A stretch of DNA of 10,635 nucleotides from CAYJIX01 sp964370375 (lineage in GTDB: Bacteria; Desulfobacterota; Desulfovibrionia; Desulfovibrionales; Desulfovibrionaceae). Both the position numbers and the translations under genes were made by a program. The first letter of the stretch is position 1. Every line of letters starts with the position of its first letter. The DNA is taken from NCBI GenBank assembly GCA_964370375.1, contig CAYJIX010000069.1, positions 1 to 10,635 of the forward strand. The letters are read 5' to 3'. Below, piece by piece: positions 1 to 5,516 of this stretch. The notes below the pieces were generated by a model that searched no databases, had not been told where the DNA came from, and saw only the letters and a list, made by a program, of their open reading frames with translations.

Positions 1-1
1 G

Positions 2-34
2 TTCCCGTTAGGTGAGTCTTTGAGCCTTACGGGA
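2..34. repeat. Edge inverted repeat
   Basis: TTCCCGT (2-8) pairs with ACGGGAA (29-35 region) around a loop that itself holds a weaker AGG/CCT pairing. The element is at the window boundary, so it may continue leftward. Its right half overlaps a 26-bp sequence that recurs inverted near the right end of the window. Confidence 0.45.
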
Positions 35-47
35 ATCGAGAGCAGAG
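22..47 (+). repeat. 26-bp dispersed repeat, left copy
   Basis: This stretch begins GAGCC and ends GAGAGCAGAG. It aligns without gaps to the reverse complement of 10508-10533, with 21 of 26 positions identical by eye, including the ten-base right end. The two copies flank the window's genes in opposite orientation, which suggests a dispersed intergenic repeat family. Only two copies are visible. Confidence 0.4.
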
Positions 48-98
48 ATACACAAAAAACGAGTGTTACGGATACAAAGAGCAAAGATGTGCCTTTTA

Positions 99-165
99 TC
101 CTGCACAAGTACATTTTCAAGCACATGAAAATGTAGCACAAAAGCACAAAAATAATTGTGCAGGA
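99..165. repeat. Nested inverted repeat (hairpin)
   Basis: Outer arms TCCTGCACAA (99-108) and TTGTGCAGGA (156-165) are perfect 10-bp complements. Inside them ACATTTTCA (111-119) and TGAAAATGT (126-134) form a second perfect 9-bp stem with a 6-base loop. A U-tract follows on neither side, so a simple terminator is unlikely. It could be a structured RNA element or a small palindromic repeat; nothing shows transcription. Confidence 0.6.
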
Positions 166-189
166 CTCTTACTTTATAAAAAATCCTAG

Positions 190-225
190 CTGCAAAAAGC
201 GGCTGCAAAAAATTGCCTGCAAAAA
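190..225 (+). repeat. Three spaced CTGCAAAAA direct repeats
   Basis: CTGCAAAAA occurs at 190-198, 203-211 and 217-225, with starts spaced 13 and 14 bases. The spacing is a little over one helical turn, so a protein-binding array is possible, but the motif is short and A-rich and could arise by chance. Confidence 0.35.
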
Positions 226-264
226 TCTGGTCGTCTACACCTGCATCCATCCAATCTTTTACGG

Positions 265-357
265 TTTTTATCCACCTGCTTCCCCTTGGTATTATCCCCT
301 ACACCACTACGCTTCGCCGTGTAAAGATGATACCAAGGGAAAACAGGCGCGTAAAAA
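265..357. repeat. Long imperfect inverted repeat
   Basis: The arm at 265-304 matches the reverse complement of 319-357 at about 33 of 40 positions. The core CCCTTGGTAT matches ATACCAAGGG perfectly, and TACAC/GTGTA closes the inner end. The loop is 14 bases (305-318). Most mismatches are C/T differences, as expected from decay of an initially better palindrome or wobble-tolerant RNA pairing. It could be a MITE-like remnant or a structured RNA. No target-site duplication is obvious. Confidence 0.6.
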
Positions 358-384
358 AAGCACACCCTTCTTGTACAGGTGTGC
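353..384 (-). terminator. Second leftward intrinsic terminator
   Basis: On the minus strand GCACACC and GGTGTGC form a perfect 7-bp stem (360-366 with 378-384) with an 11-base loop, followed at once by seven T. It lies about 60 bases beyond the first terminator behind the transporter, so it may be a backup stop. It could also serve an unseen leftward transcript. Confidence 0.65.
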
Positions 385-441
385 AAAAAAACAGGGCGCT
401 ACGCATACACCAAAACCGCGCACAACAAAAGCATAGCAAGT

Positions 442-463
442 AAAAAGGGGCCCTAAGGCCCCT
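442..463 (-). terminator. Intrinsic terminator of the DASS transporter
   Basis: On the minus strand AGGGGCC, loop TTAG, and GGCCCCT make a GC-rich stem (446-463) followed by a run of T. It begins about 30 bases after the transporter stop codon. On the plus strand the following sequence is TAATTTTA, so weak bidirectional function is possible. Confidence 0.85.
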
Positions 464-495
464 AATTTTACTTTTTCAAGGTTATACGATGCGGT

Positions 496-1962
496 TTAAT
501 AGCCCAACAAGCTCCACCACATACCGCCAATGACAAAGAAGACCAAGACAGTGACAGCGTTACAGAAAAAGCCTGAAATCCACCACTCGCCCAAGGTTGT
601 ATAGCCAGATCCGTACACAATGGGCCCTGTCCCTGTACCATAGTGGGTTAAGGACATCATGAGCGAAGAGGAAAAGGCCAACATCAGGCCAAATTGACCC
701 GCGGGTAGACCAAGGGCAAGACCTGCTGCCAAAAAGGCGGCAAACATGGCTGTAACGTGTGCTGTTGCGCTGGCAAAAAAGTAGTGCGCATACACATACA
801 CAAGCACCAAAAGCACCATCGCGCCAATCCAGCCAAGGCCAAGTCCGGCAACAAAGCTGCTTACCGAGGCAGAAAGCCAAGCAATAACGCCAAGTTTGCC
901 CAAAAATGAAGCCATCATAACAAGGGCGGCAAACCATGTGATGGTGTCCCACGCGCCTTTGCATTTAAGCACGTCATCCCAAGTGAGCACGCCTGTGCAC
1001 AAAAGGATGGATAAGCCGATAAAGGCGGCAGTTGTGCCATTAACAGCCCAAGCTTTACCCAATAACAACGCAGGAATACCTGCCCATAACAGCAAGAGCA
1101 AGAGGAACACGCCAAGGGTGATTTTTTCTTCAAGCTTCATGGCTCCAAGCTCTTGCAAGCGTTTTTTTGCAAAATTGGGTGCATCGGGTGAGCTTTTGAT
1201 TTCCGGTGGATACATCATGTACACAACAAGGGGAACCAAAATCAAAGCAACAATCCCGGGCACACTGGCAGCAATGGCCCAATCAGCCCAGCTTAAAGTA
1301 ACAGCACCGTCTGTGCCTTTTGCCAAAAGGCTGGCAGTGAGGGTATTTGGTGCTGTGGCTGTGATGAACATGGCAGAGGTCACAGCATTGATGTTGTACT
1401 GAGTAAGGGCAAGGTAGCGTCCGATTTTGCCTGAGGAGGGATCTTCGGGTAACGAATTAAAGCTTGTGGCAATGGAGCGCATGATGGGGTGTAAAATGCC
1501 ACCGCCCCGTGCAGTGTTGCTTGGCGTTACAGGCGCCATGACAACTTCTGCAAAGGCAAAGGAATAGGCAATACCAAGAGAATGTTTTCCGAATAAAGAG
1601 ATAAAGTAGTAGCTTATCCGCTCTCCAAGTCCTGTTTTACTAAGGCTTTGCGCCACCATAACAGCAATACCGATGATCCAAATCAAGGTATTGGAAAACC
1701 CACTCAAGGCATCCTGAATGGCAGGGCCGGCTTTGCCTGGGTTGGTTACTTGAGTAACGGCAACAAGGGCAATAGCCACAATGCTGATGGCACCAATGGG
1801 CATGGCTTTGCCGATAATGGCAGCAATGGTACCCACAAAAAGGGCTAATAAATGCCATGCGTTGGGTGCAACACCTTCCGGAACTGGAATACCAAACCAA
1901 ATCACCAAGGTAATGGCAACAGCAATGAGGGTTGGCACTGGCTTAAGGGGGGAAAGGGTCAT
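496..1962 (-). CDS. DASS-family (CitT-type) dicarboxylate/anion transporter
   Basis: This 488-residue inner-membrane carrier belongs to the divalent anion:sodium symporter family (TC 2.A.47), CitT/TtdT branch. That group exchanges or symports di- and tricarboxylates such as citrate, tartrate, malate or succinate; length matches the family (about 490). About a dozen hydrophobic segments are visible. The first substrate/cation signature is seen as APVTPSNTARGGGILHP (about 142-158). The second half has SATAHVTAMFAAF and a late THYGTGTGPIVYGSGY motif, both usual for this branch. The ATG at 1962 is preceded by AAAGGAG (1970-1976) at good spacing. A strong terminator follows the stop. The gene is downstream of, and co-oriented with, a GntR/UTRA regulator that probably controls it. 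The exact substrate cannot be read from sequence; a sulfonate or other organic acid is possible. Confidence 0.93.
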   Translation of the reverse strand: MTLSPLKPVPTLIAVAITLVIWFGIPVPEGVAPNAWHLLALFVGTIAAIIGKAMPIGAISIVAIALVAVTQVTNPGKAGPAIQDALSGFSNTLIWIIGIAVMVAQSLSKTGLGERISYYFISLFGKHSLGIAYSFAFAEVVMAPVTPSNTARGGGILHPIMRSIATSFNSLPEDPSSGKIGRYLALTQYNINAVTSAMFITATAPNTLTASLLAKGTDGAVTLSWADWAIAASVPGIVALILVPLVVYMMYPPEIKSSPDAPNFAKKRLQELGAMKLEEKITLGVFLLLLLLWAGIPALLLGKAWAVNGTTAAFIGLSILLCTGVLTWDDVLKCKGAWDTITWFAALVMMASFLGKLGVIAWLSASVSSFVAGLGLGWIGAMVLLVLVYVYAHYFFASATAHVTAMFAAFLAAGLALGLPAGQFGLMLAFSSSLMMSLTHYGTGTGPIVYGSGYTTLGEWWISGFFCNAVTVLVFFVIGGMWWSLLGY

Positions 1963-2013
1963 ACAAAAACTCCTTTATCGTATCAGCTCAATACAAGGTA
2001 AAAAGTTTATGCA

Positions 2014-2029
2014 AATGATTCTGTTCACA
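2014..2029 (-). promoter_or_regulatory. Candidate CRP/FNR-type site before the transporter
   Basis: On the minus strand the sequence reads TGTGAACAGAATCATT: a perfect TGTGA half-site, a 6-base spacer and a partial TCACA (TCATT). About 28 bases downstream a weak extended -10-like TGTATTGA occurs (minus strand, around 1988-1995), which would place the site centre near -40, typical of class II activation. The second half-site is poor and no CRP gene is in view, so this is tentative. Confidence 0.35.
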
Positions 2030-2060
2030 AAAAGCTCTTATGTACAAATTTTTGTTACGT

Positions 2061-2074
2061 TTTAGACATCTAAA
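2061..2074. promoter_or_regulatory. Perfect palindrome, candidate operator
   Basis: TTTAGACATCTAAA is a perfect inverted repeat with 6-base arms and a 2-base spacer, 99 bases upstream of the transporter start. Its symmetry and size fit dimeric GntR/HutC-type repressors, whose gene lies next door. A TTGTAA hexamer on the minus strand lies 17 bases upstream of TTTAGA, so the palindrome could overlap a -10 element. Confidence 0.45.
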
Positions 2075-2332
2075 CTACTTGCTATAAACTTTTACAACAT
2101 GTAAGAACCATAATAAAAAACAGTAAATATAGAACCTAAACAGAACCATAGTACGATTAAAAAATAATAAGCCCATACCCGCCAACATGTCAAGCATCAT
2201 GTGCATTTATTCACATAACAAACGCACAACAACGTTTTTGTCCCCATGTTGTTCCTGTTAGGCCTGTTACGATAAAGGTAGCGTTTCATGTTTTTTTGAC
2301 ACGGCGCACTTGGTGACATACTGCAAAAAAAG

Positions 2333-3109
2333 TTACGATTTTTTACAAAAAGCCTTTAAAAAAAGACTTACCGTATCGGCCCTATACACGGTATTTCCGG
2401 TCATGAGCGGTTTATGATATTTTGTATACAAGGTACTATCAACGTTGAGCAAACGCATATCGTGATCAATGGCAAGGGCATGAACTTCTGTATCAGAAGC
2501 AGAAGCTACGCGCACGCTTAACTCTACATGCAAAGGAGCGGTTCGTTTGTCTTTATACAACACCGCCATGTAATCGTCAGTTTGCAATGCTGTACCATGT
2601 ATACTGGTGACATATAAGGGAAAATGGCGAGTTTCAAGGCCTACAATGTGCCCATGTAAGCGTTTGGCCCAGCGCAGCCTGCTGGTGCCCTCACATGGAT
2701 CAAGGGCCAAGCGTTGCTGGTACAAAAGCGTTGCCGGGTACGCTTGGGCATCCATAAAAGCTGTAAGCATACCTGAAGGCTCAAATAAAGGCATTTTTGT
2801 TGGCACGCACCAATGAGCAGCATCAAAATTGTCCGCCGATACTGGCAATATATACGAGCCCTTGCCTTGGATTGTTTTAATCCAGCCTTCTGATGCCAAT
2901 AAGGCAATGGCCTGCCGCACTGTCATGCGGCTTAGGGTGAAACGCTCCATAAGTTCGCGTTCTGAAGGCAACAAAAGATCCACTTCTGCCTGATGTGCGG
3001 CTTTTTTTTGCTGCTGCCGAATAGAACTGCGTAACGATGCTGCCAATTGTTTATATAACGGTTCTGCACCGCTGCGATCAGGCGCAGGTATTGACCATGA
3101 TAAAGGCAT
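2333..3109 (-). CDS. GntR-family regulator, HutC subfamily (wHTH + UTRA)
   Basis: This encodes a DNA-binding regulator of about 258 residues. The N-terminal winged helix-turn-helix spans roughly residues 17-90: PLYKQLAASLR, then the family hallmark LLPSERELMERFTLSRMTVRQ, here broken across 47-66, then EGWIKTIQGKGSYI. The region around 31-45 (QQQKKAAHQAEVDL) is longer than in most GntR proteins. Residues about 100-250 fit a UTRA ligand-binding domain, ending in the typical YRADTVSLFL. An upstream in-frame ATG at 3133 would add eight residues but has no ribosome-binding site, whereas the ATG at 3109 follows GAGGGA at proper spacing, so I chose 3109. It is co-oriented with and upstream of the DASS transporter and probably senses its substrate or a metabolite. 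Direct autoregulation is plausible but unproven. Confidence 0.88.
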   Translation of the reverse strand: MPLSWSIPAPDRSGAEPLYKQLAASLRSSIRQQQKKAAHQAEVDLLLPSERELMERFTLSRMTVRQAIALLASEGWIKTIQGKGSYILPVSADNFDAAHWCVPTKMPLFEPSGMLTAFMDAQAYPATLLYQQRLALDPCEGTSRLRWAKRLHGHIVGLETRHFPLYVTSIHGTALQTDDYMAVLYKDKRTAPLHVELSVRVASASDTEVHALAIDHDMRLLNVDSTLYTKYHKPLMTGNTVYRADTVSLFLKAFCKKS

Positions 3110-3112
3110 AGA

Positions 3113-3118
3113 TCCCTC
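3113..3118 (-). promoter_or_regulatory. Ribosome-binding site deciding the GntR start
   Basis: On the minus strand GAGGGA lies 3 bases before, and its GAGG core about 5 bases before, the ATG at 3109. The alternative ATG at 3133 is preceded only by an AT-rich stretch without purine-rich complementarity to 16S rRNA. This favours the shorter protein. Confidence 0.6.
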
Positions 3119-3133
3119 ATGCGTTTTTTTCAT

Positions 3134-3525
3134 GATTTATACAATGTTACGCGTCAGTATCCTGTGTTTTTTCAAGCCTATGGGTTCGACATAAAAAACT
3201 GCGTTTCGCGTCATCAAATTGCCAAAATTTCACATCACATGCATTGGTTTTGGCATTTTTTTAAACGATTCTCATGTTTTTAGCATCGATCCTGTAACGA
3301 CACCCTTTTAACGTAAACACATTTCCACAAAGTAAACGCCTTTATGGTGCTCATTGTAAAACCACTAAAACACTATAGGCAGAGGGCATGGCTAACCCAA
3401 TGATTTTTTAAACTAGTTTTGTTATTTATTGAATGACAACGCTTTGAAGACATGCAAGGTAAAAAGCCTAAAGATCCATAACGGTATTCAAAAAATCTTA
3501 AAAACAAAACGTTTGAAAGACAAAA
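3134..3525. other. Non-coding region upstream of the GntR gene
   Basis: No supported gene is seen. A plus-strand open frame from 3429 continues as the antisense shadow of the FecR gene and has no ribosome-binding site. The region must hold the regulator's promoter, but I find only weak hexamers on the minus strand. It contains one terminator-like hairpin (3220-3262) and a 10-bp palindrome AAACTAGTTT at 3411-3420. Confidence 0.55.
3220..3262 (+). terminator. Terminator-like hairpin with no gene in front
   Basis: TGCCAAAA (3220-3227) and TTTTGGCA (3248-3255) form a perfect 8-bp stem with a 20-base loop, followed by seven T on the plus strand. No plus-strand gene ends here, so it either ends an unannotated short RNA beginning near 3120-3200 or is an operator-like palindrome upstream of the GntR gene. 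The stem is AT-leaning and the loop long, so terminator activity would be modest. Confidence 0.4.
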
Positions 3526-3575
3526 AACAGAAAAAGCATGACCAGCAAAGTGTTCATGCCTTTTCTGTTTTTTAT
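3526..3575. terminator. Bidirectional intrinsic terminator after the FecR gene
   Basis: AACAGAAAAAGCATGA (3526-3541) pairs with TCATGCCTTTTCTGTT (3554-3569) over 16 positions with a single mismatch; the loop is 12 bases. A T-run follows on the plus strand and, reading the other way, T-rich sequence follows on the minus strand. It begins about 55 bases beyond the leftward FecR gene's stop and should end that transcript. Confidence 0.8.
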
Positions 3576-3626
3576 TGTAAAAGAAACAAGATAGCGTGGC
3601 GCGATTTGTGTTGCACCAAGGCTTGT

Positions 3627-5136
3627 CTAGTCCTCGGGCTTCACGTTGCCGGTAAAGGTTCCATCCAACGGGCTTTCGCCTGTGGGTTCTACCGTTATGG
3701 AACCGTCAATACCATGGCTTGTGCCTGTAATGGTTTGATTGCCCGTCATGCCCCAATCGGCAACAGAATTATCAACATCGTTGATGGTTGCATCTCCACC
3801 GCCAATGGTAAAGCTGTTGCTGGTGATTTGCCCTGTGCCGTCTTCCACTTTAAATTCGTGTTGCAACGTTCCTATGTTGTCCGTTTGCAAATCAGCGCCA
3901 AAAATTTGACCGGTTCTAAGGTCTGCTTCAAAGGTAAACGTTCCGCTTACAGGGTTGGCGTCACCAGCCCTGCCATAATTGAAGTTTCCTGTTGCTTCTA
4001 CTTGAATGTCGGTTTTTTCAAAGGCTTCTTCTTGTAAGGAAGAGTCTAAATCGTCTTCTAAATCCAAGCCATTATCACCGCCTGGAAGTACAGATGAGGA
4101 GTCATCGTCCAAATCCATACCGCCATCATCGTCCATGTCCATGTCGTCGCCCATGTCGTCGCCCATGTNNNNNNNNNNNNNNNNNNNNNNNNNNNNNNNN
4201 NNNNNNNNNNNNNNNNNNNNNNNNNNNNNNNNNNNNNNNNNNNNNNNNNNNNNNNNNNNNNNNNNNNNTGTCGTCGCCCATGTTTGAGTCGTCACCCATG
4301 TCGTCGCCCATGTTTGAGTCGTCGTCCATGCGGCCATTATCATCAGAGCTTAGACCGTTTTTATCGTCATCGCCCATACCGTTTTTATCGTCATCGCCCA
4401 TACCGTTTTTATCGTCATCGCCCATGGTGCCGTTGTCGTCGTTATCAGAATCGTCGTCAAAATCGTCATCGTCAAGGTCTTTCAGATTCAAATCGTCATC
4501 GTCATCCAATTGACCAAGGCTAGGTCTGCGTACAATACTTGCTTCTTGCACAAGTTGTTGACGTTGCACGTTGGACATGGGGCGTACAGGTACAATGATC
4601 TGCTCATTCTCGCCAAAAATGGCAGAAAAGCCAGGGGGAATAATAGTGTTGCCAACAACAACGCTGTGACGTTTGGTACTGCTTTCAGTAGAAACAGTGG
4701 TTTGCCTGTTGCGACTTTGCACACTAAAGGTGGTGCCGCGGATACCCACGGTGGCTTCCGGAGTGCGCACGGTAAAGGCTTCGGGATTTTTATCCACAAT
4801 GGAGCCTGTGACAAAACGGGCAAAACCAACAGCCACATTGGCTTTGAACTCTGCCTGTTCCACACCATAAGCAGTCATGGTAAAGGTGCTATTAACACCA
4901 ATGCTTACAACTGTATCGTCAGCAAAAATAAGCTGAGCTTTGCCTGTATTGTTGCTACGTATTACGTCGTTGACAAAAAGGTCATCTTTTAAAGCAAGAG
5001 GCATTTTTGTACCGCCGCGTTCAACGCTTACGCCTTCAGTCACGGCAATGACCTTAGCAATGGAGGCAGCATCAGCTAAGCTTGGCATCATTACAAAAAA
5101 AAGTAAAAATGCGAAAATATATGGTTTTTTATACAT
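3627..5136 (-). CDS. Exported FecR-domain protein with Asp-rich repeats (interrupted by assembly gap)
   Basis: One gene is split in reading frame only by the 100-N filler. Residues 1-23 are a signal peptide (MYKKPYIFAFLLFFVMMPSLADA, cut after ADA). Residues about 26-180 form a FecR domain: NDVIRSNNTGKAQLIFADDT, then TPEATVGIRGTTFSV near 125-139. From 211 onward the chain is extremely Asp-rich, with three tandem copies of an 8-residue MGDDDKNG-type unit (about 238-261) followed by SNMGDDMGDD units up to the gap. After the gap, at least 179 residues remain: more Asp repeats, then a Gly/Thr-rich beta domain (GTFTFEADLRTGQIFGADLQ) ending in VKPED. The visible protein is at least 468 residues. AGGGGG (5141-5146) precedes the ATG. 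The FecR domain is periplasmic in known cases; the Asp repeats probably bind Ca2+ or other cations. The C-terminal domain vaguely recalls TbpB/adhesin-type beta folds, which is not certain. It is divergent from the cyclase operon. Confidence 0.85.
4169..4268. other. Assembly gap (100 N)
   Basis: Exactly 100 unknown bases lie inside the Asp-rich coding repeats. The round number suggests a scaffold filler of unknown true length. One hundred is not a multiple of three, which alone explains the apparent frame change across it. Both flanks are the same short repeat (GTCGTCGCCCAT on the plus strand), so assembly probably failed on a repeat array. Confidence 0.95.
4269..4426. repeat. Tandem coding repeats of the FecR-domain protein
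   Basis: Three 24-bp units lie at 4355-4378, 4379-4402 and 4403-4426, nearly identical in DNA, and encode MGDDDKNG-type octapeptides. Nearer the gap a 30-bp unit occurs twice (about 4272-4331), with a 12-bp GTCGTCGCCCAT motif continuing on the far side of the gap. Near identity of DNA as well as protein points to recent slippage or unequal exchange. Confidence 0.8.
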
Positions 5137-5156
5137 GTTTCCCCCTAAATGGGTTA

Positions 5157-5185
5157 TTTACGTTAGGTTTGCATGGCAGTACAAT
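5157..5185 (+). promoter_or_regulatory. Candidate sigma-70 promoter of the zinc-ribbon/cyclase operon
   Basis: TTTACG (5157-5162) and TACAAT (5180-5185) are separated by 17 bases, a good match to -35/-10 consensus and spacing. Transcription would start near 5192, about 30 bases before the ATG at 5222. The -10 lies inside a larger inverted repeat (5165-5199). Confidence 0.5.
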
Positions 5186-5199
5186 GCACCATCAAACCT
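5165..5199. promoter_or_regulatory. Inverted repeat in the divergent control region
   Basis: AGGTTTG (5165-5171) and CAAACCT (5193-5199) are perfect 7-bp arms. A nested pair GCAT (5171-5174) and ATGC (5184-5187) lies inside. The element encloses the candidate -10 of the rightward operon and sits 29 bases upstream of the FecR start, so a regulator bound here could control both directions. Confidence 0.45.
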
Positions 5200-5204
5200 T
5201 GTTT

Positions 5205-5216
5205 GCCTATATAGGC
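5205..5216. promoter_or_regulatory. Perfect 12-bp palindrome before the zinc-ribbon gene
   Basis: GCCTATATAGGC is fully self-complementary and lies in the predicted 5' leader, overlapping the weak AGG ribosome-binding site of the zinc-ribbon gene. It could be an operator or a small leader hairpin affecting translation start. Confidence 0.4.
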
Positions 5217-5221
5217 GTAAG

Positions 5222-5485
5222 ATGCTTGCAATAAATATACCTTTACAGCATAATGGGCATATACACTATTTTTGCGTGTTTTGTGGGCAAGATTTGCCTT
5301 ACAAAACGCAAAAAACCATACACTGCCCAGCCTGCACGCACATAAAGGCAGGCCAGCTCAAGGTCTTTTTTGACTATACTCTGTCTTTAGTGCCTCTGTC
5401 TACGGTTATGTTTGTTACGATTTACATGTTTTTTTTAATTGTTAACCATAAGAATTGTTTTGTTTTTTGCAACACAGCTTCATAA
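5222..5485 (+). CDS. Small membrane-anchored zinc-ribbon protein
   Basis: I do not recognise a named family. This predicted 87-residue protein has two CxxC knuckles, CVFCG at 18-22 and CPAC at 35-38, separated by 13 residues, typical of a zinc ribbon. A hydrophobic stretch from about 53 to 74 (TLSLVPLSTVMFVTIYMFFL plus IV) would be a single membrane helix, followed by a short tail with two further Cys. The chosen ATG at 5222 has only a weak AGG six bases upstream; a candidate promoter lies at 5157-5185. An open frame extends further left but overlaps the FecR gene antisense. The stop is 31 bases before the cyclase start, so the two genes are probably co-transcribed. A strong hairpin overlaps the knuckle-coding part, which leaves some doubt that this is a gene. 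The role may be regulating or scaffolding the cyclase (inference). Confidence 0.5.
   Translation: MLAINIPLQHNGHIHYFCVFCGQDLPYKTQKTIHCPACTHIKAGQLKVFFDYTLSLVPLSTVMFVTIYMFFLIVNHKNCFVFCNTAS
5269..5314. repeat. Strong hairpin inside the zinc-ribbon frame
   Basis: TTTTTGCG (5269-5276) pairs with CGCAAAAA (5307-5314), TTTTGT (5279-5284) with ACAAAA (5301-5306), and GGCAA (5286-5290) with TTGCC (5294-5298), leaving a 3-base loop and small bulges. This gives 19 base pairs. It is not followed by a T-run on the plus strand, so it is not a standard rightward terminator. Confidence 0.55.
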
Positions 5486-5504
5486 AGCGTACAACATGCC
5501 AAGA

Positions 5505-5510
5505 TAAGGA
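5505..5510 (+). promoter_or_regulatory. Ribosome-binding site deciding the cyclase start
   Basis: TAAGGA directly abuts an ATG at 5511 (too close to serve it) and is six bases before the in-frame ATG at 5517. I therefore start the cyclase at 5517, two codons downstream of the longest frame. Confidence 0.65.
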
Positions 5511-5516
5511 ATGGTT

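Larger units (their letters stand above)
1..495. other. Non-coding left end, rich in inverted repeats
   Basis: I see no convincing gene here. Short reading frames on both strands (for example 158-436 and 186-386) lack ribosome-binding sites, have low-complexity Lys/Thr-rich translations, and mirror each other because they lie over a long inverted repeat. The stretch holds a small edge hairpin, a nested hairpin at 99-165, three short A-rich direct repeats, a long imperfect inverted repeat at 265-357 and two leftward terminators, listed separately. It lies downstream of the transporter gene. Confidence 0.7.
1963..2332. other. Control region between regulator and transporter
   Basis: This 370-base non-coding stretch holds the transporter's ribosome-binding site (AAAGGAG, 1970-1976), a CRP/FNR-like site (2014-2029) and a perfect palindrome (2061-2074). 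Further right, CCTGTTA is repeated at 2254-2260 and 2263-2269. I see no clear terminator directly after the regulator gene, so some readthrough into the transporter is possible. No open frame with a ribosome-binding site was found. Confidence 0.6.

Noticed and set aside
8..436. Overlapping short frames at the left end on both strands
   Set aside because: No ribosome-binding sites, low-complexity translations, and mirrored sequence caused by the inverted repeat at 265-357.
896..1402. 168-codon plus-strand frame inside the transporter gene
   Set aside because: Antisense shadow of a clearly real membrane transporter; no start signals.
3180..3195. GGTTCGAC, a T-loop-like sequence
   Set aside because: No complementary stem on either side and no cloverleaf can be drawn.
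3429..4037. 202-codon plus-strand frame
   Set aside because: First part is Lys-rich over the terminator hairpin, remainder is antisense to the FecR-domain gene; no ribosome-binding site.
4126..4343. FecR gene as two overlapping genes or a frameshifted pseudogene
   Set aside because: The frame change is created by the 100-N filler, whose length is not a multiple of three; both flanks encode the same Asp-rich repeat in one consistent frame each.
4269..4426. Short regular repeats as a CRISPR array
   Set aside because: Units are contiguous without unique spacers, keep the reading frame and encode MGDDDKNG-type peptides.
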